A stretch of 64,000 nt of DNA from Methylosinus sp. LW4 (GTDB lineage: Bacteria > Pseudomonadota > Alphaproteobacteria > Rhizobiales > Beijerinckiaceae). The stretch's first letter is position 1, and every line of letters begins with the position of its first letter. The stretch is taken from positions 1,645,748-1,709,747 of the forward strand of contig NZ_KB900626.1 in the NCBI RefSeq assembly GCF_000379125.1, read 5' to 3'. Shown here piece after piece: positions 7,582 to 15,878 of this stretch. Position numbers and translations under genes: made by a program. The notes below the pieces were generated by a model. It saw only the letters and a program-made list of their open reading frames with translations. It was not told the origin of the DNA and ran no database searches.

Positions 7582-9381
7582 ATGACCGCCGCCGCCCCCG
7601 CCGGCCTCCAGAGCCGCGCCGAACTCTTTCGGCGACGCCTGCTGGTCGCCGCGATCGACGCCGCCGTCTATCTCGCTTTGCTGATCTGGCTCGCCGATAT
7701 TCTGGGGCAAGACGGCTGGAGCGTCATCGACGCCGCGATTCTCTTCTGCTTCGCCATCGCCGCGCCCTGGAGCGTGCTCGGCGTCGGCAACGCCGTTCTC
7801 GGCTTCTGGCTCCTGCATTTTCATCCGCGCCCGCTCGACAGCGTCGCGCCCTTCGCCCGCGCCGGCGACACGCGCCGCCGCATCCGCGCGCGCACGGCCG
7901 TCACGCTGACGATCCGAAACGAGGACGCCGCCCGCGCGTTGACGCGGCTCGCCGCCATGAAGGCCGATCTCGACGCGACCGGCGAAGGCGCACTCTTCGA
8001 TTGGTTCGTGCTGAGCGACACCACCGATCCGCGCATCGCCGCGCAGGAAGAGACCGAATTCGCCCGCTGGCGCGCGGCCGAAGGCGCTGAGGCGTCACGG
8101 CTGCATTACCGCCGGCGCTCCGACAATATCGGATACAAGGCCGGCAACATCCGCGATTTCTGCGAGCGTTTCGGCGGCGCCTATGAATTCATGATTCCGC
8201 TCGACGCCGACAGCCTGATGGATGGCGGAACGATTTTGCGCCTCGTGCGCATCGGCGAAGCCTATCCGCGCATCGGCATTATTCAGAGTCTCGTGGTCGG
8301 CGCGCCGTCGCGCTCCGCCTTCGCGCGCGCCTTTCAATTCGGCATGCGCGCCGGAATGCGCAGCTACACGATGGGCGCAGCCTGGTGGGGCGCCGATTGC
8401 GGCCCCTTCTGGGGACACAATGCGCTGGTGCGCATCGCGCCATTCGCGCGGCATTGCGATCTTCCGCGCCTGTCCGGCGGACGGCATATTCTCTCGCATG
8501 ACCAGATCGAGGCGGCGCTGATGCGACGCGCGGGCTATGAGGTGCGCGTGCTGCCGATAGAGAGCGGCAGCTATGAGGAAAATCCGCCGACGCTGCTGGA
8601 ATTCATGCGCCGCGATCTGCGCTGGTGCCGCGGCAACATGCAATATTGGGAGCTGCTCTCTCTTCCGGGACTGCTGCCGATGAGCCGCTTTCAGCTCGTC
8701 TGGGCGATCAGCATGTTCATCGGCGCGCCGGCCTGGACGGCGATCATCCTGCTCGGCGCGCTGCTGCCGCTGGTCGAGGACGTGTCGCGCTTTCCGTCCG
8801 GCTCGGCGGCGGCGCTCTATCTGCTGTTTCTCGGCTTCTATCTCGCGCCCAAGCTCGCCGGCTATGCGGATATAGCGCTGACGCCGGGCGGCGTGCGGCG
8901 CTATGGCGGCGCGATCCGCCTGCTCGCGGGCGCGACGCTCGAGATCGTCTTCTCCTTCATCATCGGCGCGGTCACGACATTCGGCGTCACTCTGCTGCTC
9001 GCGCGCCTCCCCTTCGAGCGCGACGCGGGCTGGAGCGGACAGGCGCGCGACGCGCATGGTCTCGGCGCATGGGAGACAGCGCGCGCGCTCTGGCCGGCCT
9101 TCGCTTTCGGCGCATTCGTCCTCGCCGTCGCCGGACTTTCCGCTCCGTCGCTGGCCTTATGGTCGGCGCCGCTGACCTTCGGCTATGTCGCCGCGATTCC
9201 CTTCGCGCTCGCCAGCGCTTGGCCGCGTCTCGGCGCCTGGTTCACGCAGGCGGGGCTCTGCGGCGTCCCCGAGGAATTCGCGCCGCCGCCGATCTTCGCC
9301 CGGCTGCGCGCGCCGCAGCGACGGGAGACGGCGCCAGAGCCTCTGGCGATCGCCCCATCCGAAGAACGCATTTCCGCATGA
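7582..9381 (+). CDS. opgH: glucans biosynthesis glucosyltransferase OpgH (MdoH)
   Basis: A 599-residue inner-membrane GT2 enzyme that polymerises the glucose backbone of osmoregulated periplasmic glucans from UDP-glucose. Two N-terminal membrane helices (about 20-80) precede the catalytic domain with TLTIRNEDAARAL, PLDADSLMDGGT and the processive RRDLRWCRGNMQYW motif. Several C-terminal helices follow (GATLEIVFSFIIGAVTTFGV). At about 600 residues it is the short alphaproteobacterial form, versus about 850 in E. coli. No opgG lies nearby. Its TGA overlaps the ATG of a small membrane-protein gene. Confidence 0.92.
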   Translation: MTAAAPAGLQSRAELFRRRLLVAAIDAAVYLALLIWLADILGQDGWSVIDAAILFCFAIAAPWSVLGVGNAVLGFWLLHFHPRPLDSVAPFARAGDTRRRIRARTAVTLTIRNEDAARALTRLAAMKADLDATGEGALFDWFVLSDTTDPRIAAQEETEFARWRAAEGAEASRLHYRRRSDNIGYKAGNIRDFCERFGGAYEFMIPLDADSLMDGGTILRLVRIGEAYPRIGIIQSLVVGAPSRSAFARAFQFGMRAGMRSYTMGAAWWGADCGPFWGHNALVRIAPFARHCDLPRLSGGRHILSHDQIEAALMRRAGYEVRVLPIESGSYEENPPTLLEFMRRDLRWCRGNMQYWELLSLPGLLPMSRFQLVWAISMFIGAPAWTAIILLGALLPLVEDVSRFPSGSAAALYLLFLGFYLAPKLAGYADIALTPGGVRRYGGAIRLLAGATLEIVFSFIIGAVTTFGVTLLLARLPFERDAGWSGQARDAHGLGAWETARALWPAFAFGAFVLAVAGLSAPSLALWSAPLTFGYVAAIPFALASAWPRLGAWFTQAGLCGVPEEFAPPPIFARLRAPQRRETAPEPLAIAPSEERISA

Positions 9382-9713
9382 GGGATCAGATGGAATCGGA
9401 CCTTCGCCCAGGAGACGCAGCGCGCAGAGAAGAGCTGCGCGCCTCGCTGCGCGTGCTGCGATCGGAGAGCGCGGACGCATCGGCCCCGCGCATAATGGCG
9501 CCGCGCCGGCTCGTCGTCGTGGCCCCGCGGCCGGCCGCTGACGAGCCGCTGCCGCCGGCGCAGCGCGTTCTCGCATCGGCCGCGCTGGCCGGGCTTCTGC
9601 TGATGGCGGTCGCGGCGCTCTCGGACGCGGCCGCCCATGCAATGGACGCGATGGAGCCGCGCGCCATCGCGTCACTGGAGATGGGCCGCTCTCACTTCGG
9701 CTTCGGCCAATAG
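9378..9713 (+). CDS. small single-pass membrane protein coupled to opgH
   Basis: A 111-residue open frame whose ATG overlaps the opgH stop as ATGA. The N-terminal 75 residues are charged and Arg/Ala-rich. One hydrophobic helix follows (VLASAALAGLLLMAVAAL, about 76-95), then a short tail ending HFGFGQ. No family is recognised. The last 22 bases overlap the convergent cupin gene. Coupling to opgH suggests a role with the glucan synthase, but GC-rich antisense frames exist in the same place, so the gene itself is not certain. Confidence 0.5.
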   Translation: MRDQMESDLRPGDAARREELRASLRVLRSESADASAPRIMAPRRLVVVAPRPAADEPLPPAQRVLASAALAGLLLMAVAALSDAAAHAMDAMEPRAIASLEMGRSHFGFGQ

Positions 9714-10180
9714 CCCTGCGGCGCGCCCGGCGCCCCGACCTGCGTCGTCTCCACCGGCCCTTCGCCGGTGATCTGAATGACGACCTCCTCCTCGCCCGCG
9801 CCGTCCCAATGCACGCCGCCGGCCGGATGCAGCACATAGGAGCCCGCCTTCACAGGCCGCGCCTTTTTGAAATCCAGCTCCTCGCCGACGCCGTTCCACC
9901 ATGTTCCCGAGACCACCACCGCATGGCGGTCCTGCGAATGAAAATGCGGATTGGAATGGTGTCCGGGCGGGAAGCGCACGCGCACCACATAGACGCCGGG
10001 CTTGGACGGATCGCCGAACAGCACCGCCTGGGCGGGGCCGACGCCGAGCGGGCTCTTGAATTGAACCTCATCGGCGGGCTTATAGACGAAACTCTTTTCC
10101 GGCTCCGCGCCGATGGGCAGGGTCTGGCCGAGGACCGCCGTCGCTGCGGCGCCCGCGAGGAGAAATCTGAGCTTGGTCAT
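9692..10180 (-). CDS. secreted cupin-domain protein
   Basis: A 162-residue protein with a signal peptide (MTKLRFLLAGAAATAVL, cleavage near residue 25) and one cupin barrel. Cupin motif 1 is GHHSNPHFHSQDRHAVVVSG, and motif 2 is PAGGVHWDGAGEEEVVIQ, giving His/His/Glu-type metal ligands. It resembles the DUF4437/ChrR-like secreted cupins found in many proteobacteria, whose substrates are unknown. The start has only a weak ribosome-binding site. Convergent with the opgH-coupled small gene. Confidence 0.82.
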   Translation of the reverse strand: MTKLRFLLAGAAATAVLGQTLPIGAEPEKSFVYKPADEVQFKSPLGVGPAQAVLFGDPSKPGVYVVRVRFPPGHHSNPHFHSQDRHAVVVSGTWWNGVGEELDFKKARPVKAGSYVLHPAGGVHWDGAGEEEVVIQITGEGPVETTQVGAPGAPQGYWPKPK

Positions 10181-10520
10181 GGTTTGCTCTATGGACGCCG
10201 TCAGAAAATATCGCAGTTCGGCCGCGTCTCGCCGACCATGAGCGCAGCATAGTCGCTAAAGCCTATAAGATAAATATGAGAATGAACGTCGCATCGCGCC
10301 CGCGCGGCGCCGCAGCGCGCGCGCCGAGCTGCGACGCGGAGCCGCAGCGTTTTGCGCCGTCGCGGCTCTGCGGCAATTTCCTGACGCTATTGCGAAACCC
10401 TGTCGCAAACTCTAGTGTCGAGCCCGGTTCGAACCCGGCGCCCTATTGATTGCGGAACGCGGGAATGACAACGCCCGCAGCCTTCGCCCTGCCGGGCGGC
10501 GAAGAGGAAACCCGAGGGAA
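10181..10520. other. 340-bp divergent intergenic region, no gene seen
   Basis: Separates the divergent cupin and CoA-transferase genes. It contains a short palindrome resembling a T-arm (GCCCGGTTCGAACCCGGC near 10422-10439), but no surrounding tRNA can be folded. Promoters for both flanking genes should lie here; none stands out. Confidence 0.3.
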
Positions 10521-12470
10521 ATGAACAACAAGAACAACAAGGTCATTACAGCCGACGAAGCGATTGCGCTGATCAGCGAAAATGACGTTCTGACCACCAC
10601 CGGCTTCGTCCAGAGCTGCATTCCCGAGGCGCTGCACGCCGCGCTAGAGAAGCGCTTCGTCGAGACGGGCGGACCGAGCGGCCTCACGCTCATCATGACC
10701 GCCGGCGCCGGCGACAGCAAAGGGCTCGGCACCGGCCGCCTGCATCATGAAGGCCTGCTGCGCCGGGTCATCGCCGGCAATTTCGGCCGCATGCCCAAGG
10801 TCGCCCAGGCCGCCGCGGAGAACAAGATTCTCGGCTACAACCTGCCGCAGGGCGTCATCTCGCAGCTCTATCGCGCCTGCGCCGCCGGCCAGCCCGGCCT
10901 CTTCTCCAAGGTCGGCCTCTATACTTATGTCGATCCGCGCTTCGGCGGCGGCCGCGTCAACGAAGTGACGACGGAAGAGATCGTCAAGCATGTCGTCATC
11001 GACGAGGAAGAGTGGCTGTTCTACACGGCGACCAAGATCGACGTGGCCTTCATCCGCGGCACCAGCGCCGATCCTTCCGGCAATATCAGCATGGAGAAGG
11101 AGGCGCTGACGCTCGACGTGCTCGCCCAGGCGATGGCCGCGCATAATAATGGCGGCATTGTCATCGCGCAGGTCGAGCGCATCGTCGAGGCCGGCTCGAT
11201 TCGTCCCAAGGACGTGAAGGTTCCGGGCATTCTGGTCGATTGCGTCGTCGTCGCCGACCAGCCCGAGCTGCACCGGATGAACTACGGCGTGATGTATAAT
11301 CCGGCGCTGGCCGGCGAGATTCGCGTGCCGGTCGAGAGCATGGCGAAAATGCCGCTCGACGCGCGCAAGATCATCGCGCGCCGCGCCGCCTTCGAGCTGC
11401 CGCCCAATGGCGTCGTCAATCTCGGCGTCGGCGCGCCGGAGGGCATTGCCGCCGTCGCCAATGAAGAGAAGCTCACCCCCTTCATCACGCTGACGACGGA
11501 AGCCGGCGCCATAGGCGGCGTGCTCGCCTCGGGCTCCTCCTTCGGCTCGGCCACCAACGCCGATTCGATCATCGATCAGAACACGCAATTCGACTTCTAT
11601 GACGGCGGCGGTCTCGACATGACCTGCCTCGGCATGGCCGAATGCGACGAGCAGGGCAATGTGAACACCAGCCGTTTTGGCGGACGCCTCAACGGCTGCG
11701 GCGGCTTCATCAACATCAGCCAGAACGCGCGCAGCGTTGTCTTCGCCGGCACCTTCACCGCCGGCGGGCTCGACATTGCGATTCAAGATGGCGAGGTGAA
11801 AATCCTCAAGGAAGGCCGCGCGCGCAAATTCCTGAAATTCGTCGAGCAGGTGACGTTCAGCGGCAAATATGCGCAAAAGCGCGAGCAGCCGGTGATCTAT
11901 GTCACCGAACGCTGCGTCTTCCAGCTGACGAAGGAAGGTCTCGAGCTGATCGAGATCGCGCCGGGCATAGACATAGAGCGGGACATTCTCCCGCATATGG
12001 ACTTCAAGCCCATCGTCAAGCATCCGATCCTGATGGACAAGCGCATCTTCATCGACGAACCGATGGGACTGATCTCCGATCTGCTCAATCTCGATCTGCA
12101 AGATCGCGTGAGCTATGACGCCGATCGCAATATTCAGTTCCTCAATCTCGAGGGCTGGAGCGCGCGCTCCAAGCGCGACATCGACGATCTGCGCAAGATG
12201 CTGATCGACGCCTGCCAGAAGATCGGCAAGCGCGTCAATCAGGTCGTCAATCTCGATAATTTCCGCATCAGCGAGCATCTCTACGATTACTATGCGGAGA
12301 TGATCCAATATATGCTCGAGAATTATTATGTGACGACGACGCGCTACACGACCAGCGCCTTCCTGCGCTTGAAGCTCAAGGAAGCGCTGAGCAAGCGCGG
12401 CATCGCTCCGCATGTCTTCGAGCGCAAGGAGGACGCGCACAGCTTCCTCGAGGTGATCGGCGAAGGCTGA
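10521..12470 (+). CDS. acyl-CoA:acetate/3-ketoacid CoA-transferase with C-terminal extension
   Basis: A 649-residue family I CoA-transferase in which both halves are fused, as in YdiF. The first half has VLTTTGFVQSCIPEAL and GLTLIMTAGAGDSKG. The second has LGVGAPEGIAAVA, and the catalytic Glu is probably E327 in TTEAGAIGG, followed by FDFYDGGGLDM. Residues from about 505 to the end (starting LMDKRIFIDEPMG) go beyond the usual roughly 520-residue length of the family and form an extra, Tyr- and charged-residue-rich domain of unknown role. The start at 10521 (MNNKNNK) follows CCCGAGGGAA. It should transfer CoA between short-chain acyl groups; the substrate is unknown. Confidence 0.85.
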   Translation: MNNKNNKVITADEAIALISENDVLTTTGFVQSCIPEALHAALEKRFVETGGPSGLTLIMTAGAGDSKGLGTGRLHHEGLLRRVIAGNFGRMPKVAQAAAENKILGYNLPQGVISQLYRACAAGQPGLFSKVGLYTYVDPRFGGGRVNEVTTEEIVKHVVIDEEEWLFYTATKIDVAFIRGTSADPSGNISMEKEALTLDVLAQAMAAHNNGGIVIAQVERIVEAGSIRPKDVKVPGILVDCVVVADQPELHRMNYGVMYNPALAGEIRVPVESMAKMPLDARKIIARRAAFELPPNGVVNLGVGAPEGIAAVANEEKLTPFITLTTEAGAIGGVLASGSSFGSATNADSIIDQNTQFDFYDGGGLDMTCLGMAECDEQGNVNTSRFGGRLNGCGGFINISQNARSVVFAGTFTAGGLDIAIQDGEVKILKEGRARKFLKFVEQVTFSGKYAQKREQPVIYVTERCVFQLTKEGLELIEIAPGIDIERDILPHMDFKPIVKHPILMDKRIFIDEPMGLISDLLNLDLQDRVSYDADRNIQFLNLEGWSARSKRDIDDLRKMLIDACQKIGKRVNQVVNLDNFRISEHLYDYYAEMIQYMLENYYVTTTRYTTSAFLRLKLKEALSKRGIAPHVFERKEDAHSFLEVIGEG

Positions 12471-12497
12471 CGACGCAGAAGACGCGCGGCCTATGCG

Positions 12498-12581
12498 CCC
12501 TCCCCTTCACGGGGAGGGTCGGCCAGCGATAGCTGGGCGGGGTCGGGTTCAACGACGAAGACGAGGGGGCTCGTCCCCCTC
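12498..12581. repeat. composite palindromic intergenic repeat
   Basis: Three successive hairpins: CCCTCCCC (12498-12505) with GGGGAGGG (12511-12518), CCAGC (12523-12527) with GCTGG (12532-12536), and GAGGGGG (12563-12569) with CCCCCTC (12575-12581). This GGGGAGGGTC...GGGTC style of element is a common dispersed intergenic repeat in Rhizobiales genomes. It may also terminate the CoA-transferase transcript. Dispersed copy number cannot be tested from one window. Confidence 0.55.
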
Positions 12582-12657
12582 GCGAGCGCCCGCTCTATCG
12601 CTCACCCCGGAACGGAACGCTCTCGATTCCGGCGCGCATTGCGCTACAATCTGTGGA

Positions 12658-13368
12658 ATGTCGCGCCCTTCACACGCAGATTACGCCATCACGCCGCAGA
12701 TTTTGCTGCGCGCCTATTCCATCGGCCTTTTCCCTATGGCGGAGAGCGCCGAGGAGGAGCAGCTCTTCTGGGTCGATCCCCAGGAGCGCGCCATTTTTCC
12801 GCTGGATGCGTTCAAGGTCTCGCATTCGCTCGCCAAGACGATCCGCTCGGATCGTTTCGAGGTGCGGGTCGACACGGATTTCGACGCCGTGATCGCGGCT
12901 TGCGCCGCCTCCGCGCCCAAGCGCGAGAACACTTGGATCAATTCCGAGATCAAGCGGCTCTATCGCAAGCTGTTCGACATGGGCTTCGCCCATACGGTCG
13001 AATGCTGGCGGGAGGGACGGCTGGTCGGCGGCCTCTATGGCGTGTCGATGCGCGCCGCCTTTTTCGGCGAGAGCATGTTCCACACCGAGACCGACGCCTC
13101 GAAAGTGGCGCTGGCGCATCTCGTGGCGCGGCTGGTCAAAGGCGGCTTCCGCCTGCTCGACACGCAATTCATGACCACGCATCTCGCTTCGCTCGGCGCG
13201 GTCGAGGTCAGCCGCGACGCCTATCACGCTCTGCTGGAGCAGGCTTTGTCGGTCTCGGGCCGCTTCGCCGCCTGGCCGGACGAGGCGGCGCCCGTCCCCG
13301 GTCGGGAGATCGTCGCCATTCTGCGGCCGGAGCCGACGCTCAGAACGGAAAAGGCGAAGGCGCCGTAG
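12658..13368 (+). CDS. aat: leucyl/phenylalanyl-tRNA--protein transferase
   Basis: A 236-residue L/F-transferase that adds Leu or Phe to N-terminal Arg/Lys of proteins for ClpS/ClpAP degradation. Family motifs are ITPQILLRAYSIGLFPMAE, WVDPQERAIFPLD, HTVECWREGRLVGGLYGVS, FFGESMF and LLDTQFMTTHLASLGA. The start at 12658 (MSRPSHADY) fits homologue lengths; longer frames run into the upstream repeat. Its last 29 bases overlap the convergent DUF2155 gene. Confidence 0.95.
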   Translation: MSRPSHADYAITPQILLRAYSIGLFPMAESAEEEQLFWVDPQERAIFPLDAFKVSHSLAKTIRSDRFEVRVDTDFDAVIAACAASAPKRENTWINSEIKRLYRKLFDMGFAHTVECWREGRLVGGLYGVSMRAAFFGESMFHTETDASKVALAHLVARLVKGGFRLLDTQFMTTHLASLGAVEVSRDAYHALLEQALSVSGRFAAWPDEAAPVPGREIVAILRPEPTLRTEKAKAP

Positions 13369-14014
13369 CGGGGGCCGGAGCCGGCGGCTGCTTCTTTTTC
13401 TTCTTCTTGGGCTTTTCGGCCGGGGCCGCAGCGGCGGGCTCGGCGCTCTCCGGGGCCTTGGCGCCCTCCGGCGGAACCGAATCGCGCGGTCCGATCGGCG
13501 CAGCCTCGACCGGAACGGGCGCGACCGGCTCGACCTTGCGGGAGCGGGAGCGTTTCTTCTCCGGCGCGGGGGCGGCGGGCGCCGCCGCGGCCGCAGGATC
13601 GGCCGCCGGCGCCTGGACGATCTCCTTGCCGCCGCGGCAATCGACCAGCCACACATCATAGACGGGGTGCTCGACGCCATGCAGGCCCGGGCTCGCGGCG
13701 AACATCCAGCCGGAGAAAATCCGCTTGGCTTCGTTCTTCCCGGCGTCCTGCTCGTCGACCTCGACGAAGCTGGTCGTCTGCGGCGCCTCGGTCTGCGGGC
13801 GCGTGTTGCAGACGCGCGGCGTCACCTGAAGCGAGCCGAATTGCACGGTCTCGTCTATGGCGACGTCGAAATTGATGATTCGACCCGTGGTCTTGTCGAG
13901 CCCGGCGAAAATGGCGGTGGGATTGCGGATGGGATCGGCGGCCGCCGCGCCGAGGCCGACGAGCAAGGCGGCCCCGGAAAGAGCGAAACGCAGGCGGAAG
14001 CAGCGGGAGATCAT
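13340..14014 (-). CDS. DUF2155 domain-containing secreted protein
   Basis: A 224-residue exported protein. A signal peptide (about 1-26, FALSGAALLVGLGAAAA) is followed by the DUF2155 core (LDKTTGRIINFDVAIDET, FGSLQVTPRVCNTRPQTE, FSGWMFAASPGLHGVEHPVYDVW, here split into its conserved parts). The C-terminal 90 residues are a low-complexity Pro/Ala tail with a run of lysines (KPKKKKKKQ). DUF2155 is found almost only in Alphaproteobacteria and has no established function. The neighbour is NDUFA12, the usual alphaproteobacterial arrangement. Its 3' end overlaps aat. Confidence 0.88.
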   Translation of the reverse strand: MISRCFRLRFALSGAALLVGLGAAAADPIRNPTAIFAGLDKTTGRIINFDVAIDETVQFGSLQVTPRVCNTRPQTEAPQTTSFVEVDEQDAGKNEAKRIFSGWMFAASPGLHGVEHPVYDVWLVDCRGGKEIVQAPAADPAAAAAPAAPAPEKKRSRSRKVEPVAPVPVEAAPIGPRDSVPPEGAKAPESAEPAAAAPAEKPKKKKKKQPPAPAPATAPSPFPF

Positions 14015-14131
14015 ATCGGCTCTCGTTTCCGATCTCTGGCTCGGGCCGGCCGCCCGCGCCTCATGCGCCGTCGTTGAATAGGAAGAGCGTGGCGGATCGA
14101 TGGTCGCGGATAGAGCCGCGACCGCCTCGCC

Positions 14132-14539
14132 TCAAGCCTCGGGGGACCAAGCCTGATAATCGCCGCCGGCGGGAGCGCGGCGGCCCTCGGCCAGGATCGA
14201 GCCCGGCGGATGATAGGCGGCGGAGGTGCCGGTCAGATTGGGGCGATAGGTCAGCTCCCATTCCTTCGGCTCGTATTTCTCCTGCGTCGGCGGCGTGTCG
14301 ACCGTGTGGTGCAGCCAGCCATACCAGCCGGGCGGCGTCGCCGAGCCCTCGGCATAGCCCTTATAGATGACCCAGCGGCGCTCGAAGCCGAGCGCCTTGT
14401 CCTTCTTGCCGCCGCGACGGCGGTAATAGACGTTGCCGAACTCATCCGTCCCGACGCGCTCGCCATAGAGCAGCGTCCACAGGCCCGTGCTGAGCGTCGC
14501 CCGGTTCCACCAGGTGAAGAAGCGAATGATGTAGGACAT
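14132..14539 (-). CDS. NADH:ubiquinone oxidoreductase accessory subunit NDUFA12 family
   Basis: A 135-residue homologue of the mitochondrial complex I accessory subunit NDUFA12 (B17.2). The signatures are FFTWWNRATLSTGLWTLLYG, RVGTDEFGNVYYRRR, RRWVIYKG and GWYGWLHHTVDTPP. It is peripheral on the matrix/cytoplasmic arm of complex I. The ATG at 14539 matches homologues; a TTG five codons upstream is an alternative. It is transcribed towards the DUF2155 gene. Confidence 0.93.
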   Translation of the reverse strand: MSYIIRFFTWWNRATLSTGLWTLLYGERVGTDEFGNVYYRRRGGKKDKALGFERRWVIYKGYAEGSATPPGWYGWLHHTVDTPPTQEKYEPKEWELTYRPNLTGTSAAYHPPGSILAEGRRAPAGGDYQAWSPEA

Positions 14540-14665
14540 GTCGGAAGCGTCCAAGAAAGTTTGCGTGGCCCCTTATTGCGTCAAGACAGCGCAATGTCCA
14601 GTCGGGCGCGCCACTCCCGCGTCATGAGCTTTGCTTTTGGCGCGAAGTCGTGGAAAAGGAGGCAT

Positions 14666-14683
14666 GTGACAGAAAGACGACAG
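14666..14683 (-). promoter_or_regulatory. candidate Pho box upstream of pstS
   Basis: Read on the minus strand the sequence is CTGTCGTCTTTCTGTCAC: two CTGTC repeats exactly 11 bases apart, the spacing of PhoB direct repeats (consensus CTGTCAT-AWAW-CTGTCAY). It lies about 100 bases upstream of pstS, but its orientation points to the divergent NDUFA12 gene. PhoB control of pstS is therefore plausible but not secure. Confidence 0.45.
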
Positions 14684-14780
14684 CCGCCGCGCCGCCAAGG
14701 CGCGCCGCAGAGAGCTGAAACCATTGGGCTCCAGCTCTCGCGGACAAGAGCGCCGCGTCGAAACTCCAGGGAAAGGCCGC

Positions 14781-15827
14781 ATGATTTCCAAAGCCTCGAG
14801 GCTCATTCTTCACGCCGCTCTGGCGGCGATCCTTTCCGTGGGGAGCGCGCGCGCCCTCGATATTTCCGGCGCCGGCGCGACTTTTCCCCTGCCCATCTAC
14901 GCCAAATGGGCGCAGAGCTATTCGAAAGAGACGGGCAATCGCGTCAATTATCAATCGATCGGCTCGGGCGGCGGCATCCGCCAGATCAAGGCGCGGACCG
15001 TCACTTTCGGCGCCTCGGACCAGCCGCTGACGGCCAAGGAGCTCGACGCCGCAGGTCTCATCCAATGGCCGCAGGTCGTCGGCGGCGTCACGCCCGTCGT
15101 CAATCTGGACGGCGTCGCCTCCAATGAGCTGGTCCTCGACGGCGCGACTCTCGCGCGCATTTTTCTCGGCGAGATCAAGCTCTGGAACGATCCGGCGATC
15201 CGCGCGCTCAATCCGAAGATCGCGCTTCCGGCGACGGCGATCGTCGTCGTCCACCGCTCCGACGGCTCGGGCACGACCTTCTGCTTCACCGATTATCTTT
15301 CCCGCGTCTCCGCCGATTGGAAAGAGAAGGTGGGCGAGAACGTCGCCGTGGAATGGCCGCTCGGCCTCGGCGCCAAGGGCAATGAGGGCGTCGCCAATAA
15401 TGTCGCCAACTCCAAAGGCGCGATCGGCTACGTCGAATTCGCCTACGCCAAGCAGAACAAGCTCGCCGCCGTCAGCCTGGTGAATCGCGACGGCAAGGTC
15501 GTCGCGCCGGGCAAGGAGAGCTTCGAGGCCGCCGCCGCCAATGCCGATTGGGCCGGCGCGCCGGGCTTCTTCCATCTGCTGACCGAGCAGCCGGGCGCCG
15601 CCTCCTGGCCGATCGCCGCGGCGACCTTCATTCTGCTGCCCAAGCAGCCGCAGGACGCCGCGGCGGCGCTGGAAGCGCTGAAATTCTTCGACTGGGCCTT
15701 CTCGAAAGGCGCGGCGGCGGCGCAGGAGCTGGATTTCGAGCCCATGCCCGCCTCTGTGGTCACGCTGATCCGCAAGAGCTGGGCGGCCAATGTGAAGGAT
15801 GCGAATGGAAAACCGCTGCTGAACTGA
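14781..15827 (+). CDS. pstS: phosphate ABC transporter substrate-binding protein PstS
   Basis: A 348-residue periplasmic phosphate-binding protein. A signal peptide (about 1-25, ending SARA-LD) precedes DISGAGATFPLPIYAKWAQ, SIGSGGGIRQI, FGASDQPL and the phosphate-binding SDGSGTTFCFTDYLS motif. The ATG at 14781 starts a clean signal sequence; upstream in-frame starts do not. It stands alone, without pstCAB or phoU, so the permease must be encoded elsewhere. The candidate Pho box lies upstream. Confidence 0.95.
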   Translation: MISKASRLILHAALAAILSVGSARALDISGAGATFPLPIYAKWAQSYSKETGNRVNYQSIGSGGGIRQIKARTVTFGASDQPLTAKELDAAGLIQWPQVVGGVTPVVNLDGVASNELVLDGATLARIFLGEIKLWNDPAIRALNPKIALPATAIVVVHRSDGSGTTFCFTDYLSRVSADWKEKVGENVAVEWPLGLGAKGNEGVANNVANSKGAIGYVEFAYAKQNKLAAVSLVNRDGKVVAPGKESFEAAAANADWAGAPGFFHLLTEQPGAASWPIAAATFILLPKQPQDAAAALEALKFFDWAFSKGAAAAQELDFEPMPASVVTLIRKSWAANVKDANGKPLLN

Positions 15828-15878
15828 CCATAAAGGTCGGCAGCGGCCGCGCGCGGCCGATTCGCACAGGAGCGGCCG

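Noticed and set aside
10419..10443. T-arm-like palindrome suggesting a tRNA
   Set aside because: No acceptor, D or anticodon stems can be formed with the flanking bases.
10644..12440. Long open frame (598 codons) antisense to the CoA-transferase
   Set aside because: GC-rich mirror frame with no family motifs; the plus-strand frame has clear catalytic motifs and a ribosome-binding site.
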